Below are positions 8,671 through 19,036 of a DNA stretch of 64,000 bases, piece after piece (positions within the stretch are counted from its first letter, which is position 1; each line of letters starts with the position of its first letter). The position numbers and the translations under genes are program-made. The stretch comes from Sinomicrobium sp. (GTDB lineage Bacteria > Bacteroidota > Bacteroidia > Flavobacteriales > Flavobacteriaceae). The notes under the pieces are model-generated. The model saw only the letters and a list, made by a program, of their open reading frames with translations. It ran no database searches and was not told where the DNA came from. The stretch spans positions 1-64,000 of the forward strand of contig JAJUFH010000001.1 in NCBI GenBank assembly GCA_029266035.1, read 5' to 3'.

Positions 8671-11466
8671 TTATTTCTTAGGCAACAGCACTCCTTCTAC
8701 AATATCGGCATTCTTTTTCATATCCTTGACAATCGCTTGGATATCCTCGGCTGTCACACTATTTACAGTATTGATATAATCGTCAAGACTGTGAATATCT
8801 CTGCCGTAAAACACGTGAGAAGAGAGTATACTCATCCAGTATCGGTTGTTGTTTACGGCTTCTTTTCTCGATTTTATCATAGATTCCTTTACCTCTTTGA
8901 GATCCTCGACATCGATGGTTTGGGTGAGCTTATCCACCTCGTTGTACACTACCTGCACCAGTTTATCAGCCATATCCGGGTTACAATCAAAACCTACGGT
9001 CATGGAAAAGGTCTCTTTAGGGATATCACTTAGTGAAGCTGAGGCTCCAACACCATAACTACCCCCTTCTTCTTCTCTGATAACGTCGTGACAGCTTTTC
9101 TGTAACAACTGTCCTGCCATACTCACCTTAATGCTATTGCTGTAACTATATGGCATTTCACCTTTGTACACCACATTTACCGTAGCCTGGGGAGTCTCCA
9201 TATCTTCGGTAACTTTGACTGCTGTCTTGCCTTTGGCAGGTTGGTAGTTGTGATCTACATAATTCTCTTTTCTTTTAGCTGTGGCGATATTTCCAATGTA
9301 CTTCTGAGCCAGTTTTACCAACTCATCCTCATCGATATCTCCGACAAACACAAAGGTAAAATCATCTATTCCCTGAAAGCGATCGCGATATACTTGTTGT
9401 ATCTTGTCAAAATCGATAGCTTCGAGAAATTCAGGAGTAAACAACAAGGTTCTCTCATTGTGATTGGTAAGTGCTAGCGACATAGAGTCTTGTAGAATAC
9501 TCTTTTTACTCTTCTGTTTGCGCTCCAGGTTCTTGGCAAACATCTCTCTTCCCAGGTCGTATGCTAACTGGTCGAATCTCGGGGCTTCAAAACTGAGGTA
9601 TATCCTTTGAAACAATACTTCTATATCCGATTTAGTACTTTGCCCTGTAATACTTTCAGACAATTCGTTAATACCTAAGCTCAACGAAGTATTAGTACCC
9701 GCCAGTTTTTTACCCAAGGCTATTTTGTCAAAATTCCCCAATCCCGACTCCGAAGCCACATAAGTCGCCACATCTGAAGATGGCAATAAAGCTTTGTCGA
9801 GCAAAGAATTTCCACCGGGGCTATAGGCGCTCATATAAATTTTGTCTTTGTCGTAAGTAGTTGGGAAAACCACCACTTTGGCACCATTGGCCAATTCGTA
9901 GCTACGGGCATCTAACCCTGGAATATCTTTTTTCTTAACAATTGCCTGTTCGCTGAGCTCCTCTGCGATCAAGGGTTCGTCGGAAGCAGTATCCTCATAC
10001 GGATCTAATTGAGCGGAATTAACTTTCTCAAAAATAGCAGCGAATTGTTCTTTGCTGGGATGGGTTGTATCTGGCGAACCCTTCACGGCAATAACGATAT
10101 CCTGCTCTGCGTCTATCTTGTATCTCTCCGCCATATATTTCAGTATATCCTCATTGGTAATCGTCTCCAGACGATCGACAGTGTAGTTTACATCCCAGCT
10201 GACATCTGGAAGTGGATCGCCGGTAAAGAAGTGATTGTAAATACTCTGAGCATAACGGTCGTTACTGATTTTATCTTTGTTTTTCAGGAATGAAAGATTG
10301 CTGTTTTTGATAGATTTTTTTGCTCTTTCGAGTTCACTATCTGTAGCGCCATGTCTTACAAATCTCAGCAATTCGGTCAGTGCAAACTCAAAACTTTCCA
10401 GTTCTTTACCAGTTTTGGGTTGAATTCCCAAACTCAACACATCGAGAGGACGTACAAAGTTAGAATACGAATATTGGGCACCTAGCGCAGGACAGTTCTT
10501 GTTTTGGGTTTGTTCTTCAAACCTGTTGTTCAGCACATAAGAAACAATTCCTCCAATCACCTGCTTATCCATATAATCGTATCCCTTTAACTTTTGGGCC
10601 TTGTTTCTTACTGAAAATTCGACAGTGGTATTTCCTATCTCCTTGTCGAGCGACTCGACAAAGGTAATTCCTCCGTCGAGAGTGATGTCGAAAGCTTCGC
10701 GTTCCGGGAGGTTTTCTCTGAGGGGGATAGAAGAAAAAACATCCTTTATTTTTTTCTCCATAACATCCACGTCTACATCCCCTACCACTACAACGGCCTG
10801 CTGATCGGGGCGATACCAGCGGTGATAATAATCCCGAAGTTCGTCGTATTTAAAATTATTGACTACATCCATAAGTCCGATAGGCATTCGCTCTGCATAG
10901 ACAGACCCCTTAAGAACACCTTGTGTCCACACCTTTTCTGCTACTCTAAAGCCAGGAGTATTCCTAGTACGCCACTCTTCGTTAATCACTCCTCTTTCCG
11001 CATCGATTTCCTCGTCTGTAAGAGACAGGTAACCCGACCAGTCGTGTAGTACCAGCAAGGTAGAGTCGATTAGTTTAGGATTGTTTACCGGAACGCTGTT
11101 GATGTTGTACACGGTTTCGTCGAAGGACGTAAAGGCGTTGATCTCTGCCCCGAACTTAATTCCGTTCTTTTCGAGATACTCCAGCATTCCCTTTTTAGGA
11201 AAGTGTTCTGTACCGTTAAAAGCCATATGCTCTAAGAAGTGAGCCAGTCCTCTTTGAGATTCTTTTTCGAGTACAGATCCCACATTTTGGGCAAAATAGA
11301 AAGAAACCCTTTCTTTGGGTTCTTCATTGTGTTTTATATAATAGGTCATTCCGTTGGGCAACACGCCGTGTTTAACGGAAGGGTCGAAGGGAACTTCTCC
11401 CTTTTCCTGGGCATTGAGAAAGAGCCCGGATAACAAAAAACAACTTACTGCGTTGATTATTTTCAT
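8671..11466 (-). CDS. Periplasmic M16 zinc metallopeptidase (pitrilysin family)
   Basis: A 931-residue protein with a signal peptide (about 1-19). The inverted zinc motif HFLEH is at 76-80, with the third ligand expected near E157 in the ERGVINEEW stretch. Two consecutive M16 halves (about 25-500 active, about 520-931 inactive) give the usual clam-shell. M16 enzymes degrade oligopeptides, so this one probably processes imported or periplasmic peptides. It has its own terminator, and a 287-bp gap separates it from locus 1, so it may be a separate unit. Its position next to a SusCD system without glycosidases fits peptide use, but that is inference. Confidence 0.93.
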   Translation of the reverse strand: MKIINAVSCFLLSGLFLNAQEKGEVPFDPSVKHGVLPNGMTYYIKHNEEPKERVSFYFAQNVGSVLEKESQRGLAHFLEHMAFNGTEHFPKKGMLEYLEKNGIKFGAEINAFTSFDETVYNINSVPVNNPKLIDSTLLVLHDWSGYLSLTDEEIDAERGVINEEWRTRNTPGFRVAEKVWTQGVLKGSVYAERMPIGLMDVVNNFKYDELRDYYHRWYRPDQQAVVVVGDVDVDVMEKKIKDVFSSIPLRENLPEREAFDITLDGGITFVESLDKEIGNTTVEFSVRNKAQKLKGYDYMDKQVIGGIVSYVLNNRFEEQTQNKNCPALGAQYSYSNFVRPLDVLSLGIQPKTGKELESFEFALTELLRFVRHGATDSELERAKKSIKNSNLSFLKNKDKISNDRYAQSIYNHFFTGDPLPDVSWDVNYTVDRLETITNEDILKYMAERYKIDAEQDIVIAVKGSPDTTHPSKEQFAAIFEKVNSAQLDPYEDTASDEPLIAEELSEQAIVKKKDIPGLDARSYELANGAKVVVFPTTYDKDKIYMSAYSPGGNSLLDKALLPSSDVATYVASESGLGNFDKIALGKKLAGTNTSLSLGINELSESITGQSTKSDIEVLFQRIYLSFEAPRFDQLAYDLGREMFAKNLERKQKSKKSILQDSMSLALTNHNERTLLFTPEFLEAIDFDKIQQVYRDRFQGIDDFTFVFVGDIDEDELVKLAQKYIGNIATAKRKENYVDHNYQPAKGKTAVKVTEDMETPQATVNVVYKGEMPYSYSNSIKVSMAGQLLQKSCHDVIREEEGGSYGVGASASLSDIPKETFSMTVGFDCNPDMADKLVQVVYNEVDKLTQTIDVEDLKEVKESMIKSRKEAVNNNRYWMSILSSHVFYGRDIHSLDDYINTVNSVTAEDIQAIVKDMKKNADIVEGVLLPKK

Positions 11467-11619
11467 ACTGATTGGGTGTTTTGTTTATTATAAAGACTGT
11501 TAAAGAAACAAAATGGGTGAAAGACTTTCCCTCTATTTAAATATACTTTAACACTTTCAATACTGTATAGCCTTATTTTACGCTGGTGTTGGTATAAAAA
11601 TCCTGAATGAACCAACAAT

Positions 11620-11653
11620 AAGGTATGGAACGACAGCTGTCGTTCCATACCTT
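11620..11653. repeat. Perfect 34-bp palindrome
   Basis: Positions 11620-11636 are the exact reverse complement of 11637-11653 with no spacer (centre ACAG/CTGT). It lies 100 bp beyond the last gene of locus 1 and 153 bp upstream of the M16 start. No T run follows directly on either strand, so it is not a typical intrinsic terminator. It could form a cruciform or an mRNA 3' hairpin, bind a dimeric protein, or be a miniature mobile element remnant. Confidence 0.9.
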
Positions 11654-11753
11654 CAACTTCTTCAAAAAATACTAAATCAAAATATTCTTTTTAAGATCGA
11701 GTTTTGCTTCTGCACTGTGTGTGAAAACCCAATGGAGTTTTAACCAAACATCT

Positions 11754-13133
11754 TTAGGATCGCAATACCTCTTCAAACAATTCTCTCAATTTGGGATCGG
11801 AAGGTCGGGGTGCATTAGATGTAACGATATTACCTTCGGGGTCTATCAAGATAAACTTCGGAATCCCTTTGATGAGATAATCGGTGACAAATTTTGAGTT
11901 CCAGTCGTTGTCGGCAAACAATTGTACACCTTTGAGCTGTTCCTCTTCAACCATAGTCTTCCACTTCTCGTGATCTTTTTGTCGGTCTATGGAAATGCTG
12001 ACAAATTCGATATTCTTGTCGTGATAGTCAGCTTCTACCTCTTTCAAAAAGGGTATCTCTGCCTTACACGGCCCACACCAAGTAGCCCATACATCGATGT
12101 AGACATATTTACCTTTGAGGTCACTCAAAGAGGTGGTTCCACCCGCGTAGTTTTCGTAATCGGTAAAGACCGGTGAGGGGTTACCCTTAGAAAGCGCCTT
12201 TAGTTCATTGTAACTTTTTGCTATAATCGCATTGTTCTTCTCGTCGGTAGAAGCAGACTTAAAAGCAGTGTAATAGGCTTCGAGATCTTCTACAAAGGTG
12301 ATATTGCCATTGGCGTGGTCAAACAACAAACCGTTTCGTATGGTATCATTCGGAATGGTGGCCAAAACCTTCATATAAGCAATCTCTCCGGAGAGAGAGT
12401 CTGACTCCTGTAATTTTTCGGATTGTTCCCGGTAGTGAATTTGCAGTAAGCTCCTGTAAGAAGATGAATAATCGTAATCGTCTACTCTGTTGTAATCCAA
12501 TCCGTTCAATTCATTTAAAAACCCCGCAGAAACCTTAAAATCCGGAACGCTGTCAAAATAAGCGTGATAACCCTCGTAAATGCTAAGTGCCGTCAAATAA
12601 TCATAATGCAAATTTCTTTTTTCTTTCTCTATAAAATCGGCATCCAGACCTGGTATTGAATCAATTGTTTTTAGTAAAGCTTGCTCTGTCTCCTTATGGT
12701 GTTTTTTAAACTCTGTCTCTTCCTTCAGGTATAATTGTTTAAAATCGCCTGTCATTTTCGCCTCTATCTTTTCTTTCAATCCCAAATATGTACTTGCAGC
12801 CGAACCCTCGCCTGAAAAGTTTAAGGTATTTTTAAAATCGGAGGCATCTGCATTGACCACAAGTTGATCTCCTGAATCCAGATATATTTTTGTCACATTC
12901 TCCCCATTTATAAAGAAGAAGACACCGTATTTCTCACGTAGTGTATCTGAAAAACTACCGTCTTCTCTCAGTTCTAAAGTTTGAGAAAAATTTCTGTCGT
13001 CTGACATGATCTTCAACTCTCCCTTTCCGTTCTTTAACTGCCCTGATATAAGAGCGTAGTCTACGGGAGCAGACTTCTCACAGGAGGTCAGCACCAGCAT
13101 TAGTCCCAGCAAAGTGTATACTGTTTTCTTCAT
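11754..13133 (-). CDS. TlpA-like thioredoxin-fold lipoprotein 1
   Basis: A 459-residue lipoprotein (signal MKKTVYTLLGLMLVLTSC, lipidated Cys18). Residues about 25-110 are a beta-rich DUF4369-like domain, residues about 115-310 are helical, and residues about 320-459 are a TlpA/ResA-type thioredoxin domain with the active site WCGPC (CGPC 353-356). Such proteins reduce disulfides in the periplasm or at the membrane surface. It is the last gene of locus 1, 64 bp after the ThuA/DsbD-alpha chimera. The partner or substrate is not shown by the sequence. Confidence 0.9.
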   Translation of the reverse strand: MKKTVYTLLGLMLVLTSCEKSAPVDYALISGQLKNGKGELKIMSDDRNFSQTLELREDGSFSDTLREKYGVFFFINGENVTKIYLDSGDQLVVNADASDFKNTLNFSGEGSAASTYLGLKEKIEAKMTGDFKQLYLKEETEFKKHHKETEQALLKTIDSIPGLDADFIEKEKRNLHYDYLTALSIYEGYHAYFDSVPDFKVSAGFLNELNGLDYNRVDDYDYSSSYRSLLQIHYREQSEKLQESDSLSGEIAYMKVLATIPNDTIRNGLLFDHANGNITFVEDLEAYYTAFKSASTDEKNNAIIAKSYNELKALSKGNPSPVFTDYENYAGGTTSLSDLKGKYVYIDVWATWCGPCKAEIPFLKEVEADYHDKNIEFVSISIDRQKDHEKWKTMVEEEQLKGVQLFADNDWNSKFVTDYLIKGIPKFILIDPEGNIVTSNAPRPSDPKLRELFEEVLRS

Positions 13134-13197
13134 GGTTTTAGTTTTGAGTATAATAAGTCAATTATTATTTTCTATAAAAGTATAAAAAATCTCACAA

Positions 13198-15141
13198 TTA
13201 AAGTTTTACCGCAAAAGGTTTGCGTACCACTGGAAGCTGACAAATGTGAGCATCACAACATTGCCAGGTGAGATAACACAAGGCCTCTCCACTGCCCTCG
13301 CCGCTTATTTCCTGAGTAAATACAATTTCACCGGTGTATCTCGTGGTTCCGTTGTCGTTGTAATACTCATAAGCCGGTAGCTCGGGCTCTCCAATCTTCT
13401 CATAACCGTCGGGGAGTTCAATATCCACTTCGGTAGCGATAAAGGGATCTCCTTGGGCTACATAGGCATACAGGTGAAATCCGTCGTGTATCTTCATCTT
13501 AACGACTAGGTTTTTCTTTCCATTGTCTTCTACTACCCCAGCTGCGACACTTACAGGGTTCAGTTGGTCTGTCGCAGCTGGTTTAATAGCGTCACTACTT
13601 GAGGTCAGCTCTTTTTTTTTTCGGTGGTAGTCATTTCCTTCTATACTCTTGTCGTAGGTATCGATCATAAACTTATACCCCCCGGTTTCGGTAAAGAACA
13701 TTTTGTCTTTATTGTTTTCAAACCAGGTTCTCCACGATTTAGCATCGTCAAAATCGGCCATGGTATAGCGAGAAAGAATACGACGGGCTTTATCCGTTTC
13801 CACTCCTTTTTCCAACATAGAAATACACTTGTCTAAAAGTCGTTTGTCGTAATTCGGAATCTTCAGACTCTTTACATCTTCATCCACAGTTATCTCATAC
13901 ATTGCTTCTTCTCCGTAGAAATAGTCATGATTATCGTCGTAGAACTTTCTGTAAGCTTCACCATCGGCACCAAAAATATCGTAATACTTTCCTTGATAGC
14001 GCTTTAGAAAATCGGCATAGGTCAATTCGGGTTGTTTTTTATAACCCAACGATCGCTTTTCCATTCCGGAGAGCTCCTCTCCACGAGCCTGCTTTTCTTC
14101 GGCTTTCTTTTTTTCTTCCAACATAGATTTGTCAAAGTTCTTATTCAACTCCAATCTGTCTTCATAAGCCTCGCGAGTAGATAGGTATTTGAGTTCTTTT
14201 AAATATTCCCTTGTAGCTCGTCTATCTAAGTATTTTCGAGCGATTATCCCTTTGCCCTCAAAGTCTGACATATAGGCAACAGCATTTGCAAATACCACCT
14301 GTGCCTCTTCGGTCATATATTCCGGGGAAGCGACAAACCCCCAGTGAAGAAAATTACCATGTCTGCCTATGGCTACGGCATCCAAAGTTTTTGCACAAAC
14401 ACCGCTGGAGATATATTCGGCATCCGGCGAATCTTCAAAACCCCAAGGGCGAGCAACCATACCTATACGGAAACCTTCGTCGGTTTTATATCCTTTAGTC
14501 TGTACCCTCCACATCGGAATAGTTTTCGGAATCTCGCCATCTGCATAGTATTCATAGTGAAAAGCATCCTCAGGAGTTGCACGTTCCTCAATGGTCATTT
14601 TTACGGGAAAAGGGCCTTTGAATATAGGGTGCTCTTCTCTAAAATTCAAGGCGTGGGCATCCAGACAAAGACAATACCAATCTGCCTTTAGCCCAATACT
14701 CCTTCCCAAACTCTCTCCCAATTCTCCGATAAAAACAACCGGCTTATCAAAATCTTCTGTAAAATAGGAGGCGGGAATATAATTGATTATTCGTCCTGTG
14801 CTGTCCTTTTCTGCTTTTCTCGGACTAATAGCTTCCGGTTTGCCATCGATAACTGTAACATCGTAGGCTTCAGACATCTGAGCCTTATACTGCTCAGCCT
14901 TCACCACAGTAACCTCAGTAAAATAGCGCTTTAACAAAGCTTCAAAAGAAGCCATTCTCCCTTTGATATCTCGCTGTTTTTCTTCATCACTGCTGTAGTG
15001 ATTATAACCAAAAGCATCCATCCAGTTTCCGGAACCTCCAACATAAAGTACTTTAAGATCTTTCTTGGATTCTGCTTTTTGCGCTTTTACAAGCTGTGTA
15101 AATAATAGAAGCGTAAATATGGCTACAACTTTTAATTTCAT
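13198..15141 (-). CDS. Exported ThuA-like / DsbD-alpha chimera
   Basis: A 647-residue exported protein (signal about 1-20). Residues about 27-295 look like a ThuA/glutamine-amidotransferase-like fold (LKVLYVGGSGNW, then VVFIGELGESLG, ending NAVAYMSDFEGKG); no classical catalytic Cys-His-Glu triad is evident. Residues about 300-525 are helical and charged with no family recognised. Residues about 530-647 resemble the DsbD N-terminal (alpha) domain, with CCDAHIC at 628-634. This gives the Cx5C spacing of DsbD-alpha, which relays electrons to periplasmic thiol proteins. No DsbD membrane part is present. It lies 11 bp after one TlpA gene and 64 bp before another, so an electron-relay role is the simplest reading. 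Confidence 0.72.
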   Translation of the reverse strand: MKLKVVAIFTLLLFTQLVKAQKAESKKDLKVLYVGGSGNWMDAFGYNHYSSDEEKQRDIKGRMASFEALLKRYFTEVTVVKAEQYKAQMSEAYDVTVIDGKPEAISPRKAEKDSTGRIINYIPASYFTEDFDKPVVFIGELGESLGRSIGLKADWYCLCLDAHALNFREEHPIFKGPFPVKMTIEERATPEDAFHYEYYADGEIPKTIPMWRVQTKGYKTDEGFRIGMVARPWGFEDSPDAEYISSGVCAKTLDAVAIGRHGNFLHWGFVASPEYMTEEAQVVFANAVAYMSDFEGKGIIARKYLDRRATREYLKELKYLSTREAYEDRLELNKNFDKSMLEEKKKAEEKQARGEELSGMEKRSLGYKKQPELTYADFLKRYQGKYYDIFGADGEAYRKFYDDNHDYFYGEEAMYEITVDEDVKSLKIPNYDKRLLDKCISMLEKGVETDKARRILSRYTMADFDDAKSWRTWFENNKDKMFFTETGGYKFMIDTYDKSIEGNDYHRKKKELTSSSDAIKPAATDQLNPVSVAAGVVEDNGKKNLVVKMKIHDGFHLYAYVAQGDPFIATEVDIELPDGYEKIGEPELPAYEYYNDNGTTRYTGEIVFTQEISGEGSGEALCYLTWQCCDAHICQLPVVRKPFAVKL

Positions 15142-15152
15142 AACTTACAGTT

Positions 15153-16301
15153 TTAAAACAGTTCATCCAATTTTTTATCTAACGCTTCACTGTTTAATCC
15201 TTTTGCTACGATTTTCCCCTCAGGGTCTATCAGGAAAGTGGCAGGGATAGCGGTTACGGCAAAAATCTTTTCTGATACATTCTGATCGTCGTATAGTTGA
15301 GGCCAGGGATTAGGATGTGCTTCCATCGCCTTGTGCCAGTACTCTTTTTTAGAGTCTATACTTATTCCTACAATCTCAAATTTTTCCCCTCCGTATTGTT
15401 TGTAAAGTTCGCGAAGATGAGGAAATGATGCTATACAAGGTCCACACCAACTGGCCCAAAAATCGATCAACACGTATTTTCCTCTATAAGCTTTAATAGC
15501 TATCGGATTTCCCTCCGCGTCGGGCAATGTAAAATCGGGAAGTGTGTTTCCTATGGCAGACTGTCTTTGCCCTTCGATATTGGCAGCAATTTTTTCTCCT
15601 TCATACAATTGTTGCAGATCGGGAGAAAATCGGTTGTACAATTCCTCAAGTCGATCGGCATCCAAATCTCGTCCGAGTCTATTAAGTGCAAACAACACCC
15701 CATAAGAGTTTGGGTGTTTTTCAGCAGCTTCATTCAGTATATTAAAAAGTAGTGTATTCTCCTGCTGTCTTTTTTCGTTTAAAAACGCTGTATATTCAGG
15801 AGCTTCTACATCGGGTTGCTGCACAAATGCCTCTCCGTATTTTTCGGAGAGCTGTTTATTGATTTTCTCACCACCTTGATCTAACTGGCTTGAGATCTCT
15901 TCGTATGTTTTGTGTACTTCAGATCCTGTGACCTTTGCTTTGTAAAACCCTTCTTCGGCATTTGCAGCGACCTCAATATTTCCCGGGCCGTCTACGAGGA
16001 TACCAAAGGGTGTGTATCCACCTTTTTCAGCCATCTCATATTCGAGGGCAAACATATAACGGGTAGGTACAGAGAAAGGCACTGTCATAGCAAACCTACC
16101 ATCGACTATAGTCGCCGAATCATTTTCCTGAGTAATACCGTTGTACATCCTTATGGTATTGTGTCCTTTAAGGTCTCCTCCCACAGTACCTTCAAATACA
16201 ATATCTTGTGATTGCTGTGGTTGTTTACAGGCGACAACCGACAGCATACCTAAGATTACTGTCAAAAATACCAGGTCTATTTTATTGCTATTCTTTTTCA
16301 T
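15153..16301 (-). CDS. TlpA-like thioredoxin-fold lipoprotein 2
   Basis: A 382-residue lipoprotein (Cys25 in SVVACKQ). It has an N-terminal beta-sandwich DUF4369-like domain (about 32-130), a helical middle, and a C-terminal TlpA thioredoxin domain from about 252 with CGPC at 286-289 inside [10 protein letters not shown]. The start codon overlaps the stop of the upstream TlpA gene by 4 bp (ATGA), which indicates translational coupling. It ends 11 bp before the ThuA/DsbD-alpha gene. The active site is the thioredoxin type, so it is probably a reductant. Confidence 0.92.
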   Translation of the reverse strand: MKKNSNKIDLVFLTVILGMLSVVACKQPQQSQDIVFEGTVGGDLKGHNTIRMYNGITQENDSATIVDGRFAMTVPFSVPTRYMFALEYEMAEKGGYTPFGILVDGPGNIEVAANAEEGFYKAKVTGSEVHKTYEEISSQLDQGGEKINKQLSEKYGEAFVQQPDVEAPEYTAFLNEKRQQENTLLFNILNEAAEKHPNSYGVLFALNRLGRDLDADRLEELYNRFSPDLQQLYEGEKIAANIEGQRQSAIGNTLPDFTLPDAEGNPIAIKAYRGKYVLIDFWASWCGPCIASFPHLRELYKQYGGEKFEIVGISIDSKKEYWHKAMEAHPNPWPQLYDDQNVSEKIFAVTAIPATFLIDPEGKIVAKGLNSEALDKKLDELF

Positions 16302-17452
16302 AATTCAAATTGAGATTTTAAATAGTTTTCAACAAACTCATGATTTACATCTTTCGCTACCACCTTACCTTCCTTATCAATGAGATATGTTTTGGGATAA
16401 TGGTTTACAGCATACCGCTGTTCCATTTGCTGTTCTTTATTCTGCTCCGGAAAAAAACTGTGGGTATTCAACCAAGGTAACTGATCTTTTTCAAGAGCAT
16501 TCATCCATGCTTTTTTATCCCGATCTACTGATACGGTAATGATTTCAAAACCTTTTTCCTTATACGCATTGTACAATTCTTTTAGATGTGGAAACGATTG
16601 TCTACACGGTATACACCAAGATGCCCAGAAATCTACAATAACCACCTTACCCTTAAGGGCATCCAAACTGAGCTCTTCTCCATTGACTCCTATTAACGAG
16701 AAGGAAGGTGGCGTCCCCCCCGGCTCCAATGCCTCAAGGCTTTTCAATTTGGCAGCAGCTTCACTGTAGTAAGGAGAAGAGATCTGACTTTTCGGTAATT
16801 TGGAAAAAATATCCGCAAGCTCATCCACTCCGGTATCGTCATACGACATCTCATTACTCAAGGCATACGCTGCCACAGGTGAATTGAGGTTGTTGCGTAT
16901 GTAATCCCTTCTCCGCTGACTTATTGTCGACCTGAAATTGCGTGATAAGCTGTCAACTTCGTGTTTCAACTGTTTTTTCAAAACAGTATCTGTAGTCTGT
17001 TCATACTTATTCCGAAGTTTTTCAAGACGTGCTTCGGGTTCATCGTAAATACTACTTATCATATCGCGATGTGCTTGATCAACAACCGAACCTTCCACCT
17101 CTATATTCAGTATTGGACGCTTACGCTCTCTATCTATATTTCCCTTTATAGATATTTCGGAATTTTCGATGAAAAAGGTGGTCATATAAGCCCCCTCAGA
17201 AAACTCTAACAAGGCCATCACTGGTGAATCTACTTCTCCTTTTAACACAAAAACCCCGTCTTTTACTTCGGTAGAATCCAATACTTCAGACACCTCTCGC
17301 CCATCGATAACTTTCAAAGCAACCGTACCGTTTTTCAATTCCGGAATATTTCCGTGAACGACAAAGCCGGAACGGGAACATCCTATCAAGGTTCCGAGAA
17401 GAAAAAGACAGCCTACGGAAGTTTGTATATATTTTTTAAATATTTTGTTCAT
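16298..17452 (-). CDS. TlpA-like thioredoxin-fold lipoprotein 3 with CIPC active site
   Basis: A 384-residue lipoprotein (Cys25 in TLIGCSR). It is built like its neighbour: an N-terminal beta domain (about 30-120), a charged helical linker, and a thioredoxin domain from about 248. The active site is CIPC (280-283) instead of CGPC, which would be expected to alter the redox potential. It follows SusD by 43 bp and overlaps the next TlpA gene by 4 bp. The two TlpAs share layout but differ widely, so they are old paralogues rather than a recent duplication. Confidence 0.9.
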   Translation of the reverse strand: MNKIFKKYIQTSVGCLFLLGTLIGCSRSGFVVHGNIPELKNGTVALKVIDGREVSEVLDSTEVKDGVFVLKGEVDSPVMALLEFSEGAYMTTFFIENSEISIKGNIDRERKRPILNIEVEGSVVDQAHRDMISSIYDEPEARLEKLRNKYEQTTDTVLKKQLKHEVDSLSRNFRSTISQRRRDYIRNNLNSPVAAYALSNEMSYDDTGVDELADIFSKLPKSQISSPYYSEAAAKLKSLEALEPGGTPPSFSLIGVNGEELSLDALKGKVVIVDFWASWCIPCRQSFPHLKELYNAYKEKGFEIITVSVDRDKKAWMNALEKDQLPWLNTHSFFPEQNKEQQMEQRYAVNHYPKTYLIDKEGKVVAKDVNHEFVENYLKSQFEL

Positions 17453-17495
17453 AGATTGAATTTATATCGTTTTTGAGTCCACCCCCATAGTGGTA

Positions 17496-19025
17496 TCAAT
17501 ATTCATTTTGTTTCAATACGCCTTGCGATGCTATAATATCGGTATTGGGGATAGGGCAGGCAAATTTCCTGGAATTCTTTTCAAGGGTATAGATAATCGG
17601 AGCCTCTCCTCCCAGTATGGCGTTGGCATTATAGGGGTAAAAAGTTCGAGTCATCACCACGTCGTCTGCAGGGTCTGCATTGTTGTTATAACGTCTTACA
17701 TCATACCAGCGCATAGTAAAAGGCATTTCTCTACGGCGTTCTTCTGTGAGTTTTACTAAGGCTTCTTCCGGGGAAGCAGCACTCAGGTATTTAGCTGATG
17801 CAGGGGCACTGGCGTCCATCCGGACTTCCCGGAGTTCATTAATGGTCTCTATCCCCTCCTGCCAAGAACCTTGTCTAATCTGGCATTCGGCCTTAATCAG
17901 TATCATTTCGGGCACTGACGGACCGCTCAGGATCTTGTCTTTAAAGAAAAAGACATAGCCAGGATAGTCGTAGGGCGGATTTGTGGCTCCCCTATCGTAT
18001 GAATACCCCTCTACGATATGATACTTATATCGGAGATCGTAATCTTGATCGTAGAGATCCAACAATTCTCTGGAAGGAATATAATACCAAGATCCATGAT
18101 ATAAATACCTCAGATAATACGATTCGCCCCACTCCATCATATCGGTAGGATCGATTTGACTGTCATGTGTATATGGATAGTCGAGTGAAACAGTAGTAGG
18201 ATCCGGGTTAAAAATAGTAACCTCAGAAACAATATCTGAATAGTGCATATCTGTATTGTAGTTTCGCAACTGACTGTATATTCCCAAAGCTTCTTCGGCG
18301 TAGTCCTGAGCTCTTTCATAATCGTGTAAAGACAGGTAATAACGGGCGGCAAAAGCACGGACAGCCACTTCACTGGCTCTCCAGCTTCGGTTTTTATCGT
18401 TTACCTCTTTTAGTGATCTGCTCAAGGTAAGCGCCTGCTCGAGATCAGCAGCGATAAAATTGTAGGTATCCTCTAATGATGCCCTTGCTACCGACTCTTC
18501 AAAATTAGTGGTTTCCTTTATCGGCAGCCCCAACTCTCCTTTATTGGCTTCGGTATAGGGCAAGCAATAAATATTGGCCAGTTTAAAATAGCTATAGGCT
18601 CTGATAAAATGGGCTTCAGCTTTTAATTCCTGCTTTTGATCTTCATTTCCACTCACGTCTGAAACAATGGACAATATCAAGTTGGCCGTAAAAATTTTCC
18701 CCCATTCCGTCGGCCAGTAAGGTCTGTCGTAATTGGCGAGATTTTCTCTTTCCCAAGTAGCGTATTGCAAAGCATATACCGGATATAAATTAGAGGCAGC
18801 ATCATACAATTCGGTAAGCACCCCATAATCGTCCGTACCATAGATCAATTCATTAGCTCCTTCCTGGGCAAATTGAGTATAGTTATTCAAAAGATATTCC
18901 AAATGTTCTACCGTCGAGGGGACTACAGAAGAGGTCTTGGATGGAGCCTCGTCGAGAAAATCGTTACAGCCTGTAAAAATATTCAGTACTAAAACAGCTA
19001 TAATAAGAAGTTTATATAGTTTCAT
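17496..19025 (-). CDS. SusD/RagB-family outer-membrane lipoprotein (locus 1)
   Basis: A 509-residue lipoprotein (Cys20 in FTGCNDFLDEAPSKTS). It has the SusD layout: helical TPR-like segments, the AEAHFIRAYSYFKLANIY motif near residue 140, and a RagB C-terminal region with the ERRREMPFTMRWYDVRRYN motif. SusD forms the lid that captures ligand over the SusC barrel. It lies 11 bp after susC. No glycosidase, lyase or sulfatase is encoded nearby, so the ligand may be a peptide or other non-sugar molecule; this is inference. Confidence 0.95.
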   Translation of the reverse strand: MKLYKLLIIAVLVLNIFTGCNDFLDEAPSKTSSVVPSTVEHLEYLLNNYTQFAQEGANELIYGTDDYGVLTELYDAASNLYPVYALQYATWERENLANYDRPYWPTEWGKIFTANLILSIVSDVSGNEDQKQELKAEAHFIRAYSYFKLANIYCLPYTEANKGELGLPIKETTNFEESVARASLEDTYNFIAADLEQALTLSRSLKEVNDKNRSWRASEVAVRAFAARYYLSLHDYERAQDYAEEALGIYSQLRNYNTDMHYSDIVSEVTIFNPDPTTVSLDYPYTHDSQIDPTDMMEWGESYYLRYLYHGSWYYIPSRELLDLYDQDYDLRYKYHIVEGYSYDRGATNPPYDYPGYVFFFKDKILSGPSVPEMILIKAECQIRQGSWQEGIETINELREVRMDASAPASAKYLSAASPEEALVKLTEERRREMPFTMRWYDVRRYNNNADPADDVVMTRTFYPYNANAILGGEAPIIYTLEKNSRKFACPIPNTDIIASQGVLKQNEY

Positions 19026-19036
19026 AATTCTTGGCT

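Noticed and set aside
11463-11648. 61-codon minus frame in the gap before the M16 gene
   Set aside because: It begins inside the 34-bp palindrome and reads A/T-rich spacer; composition is not protein-like.
15153-17452. Recent tandem duplication of the two TlpA genes
   Set aside because: The proteins share layout but differ in most positions and in active-site residues, so they are old paralogues.
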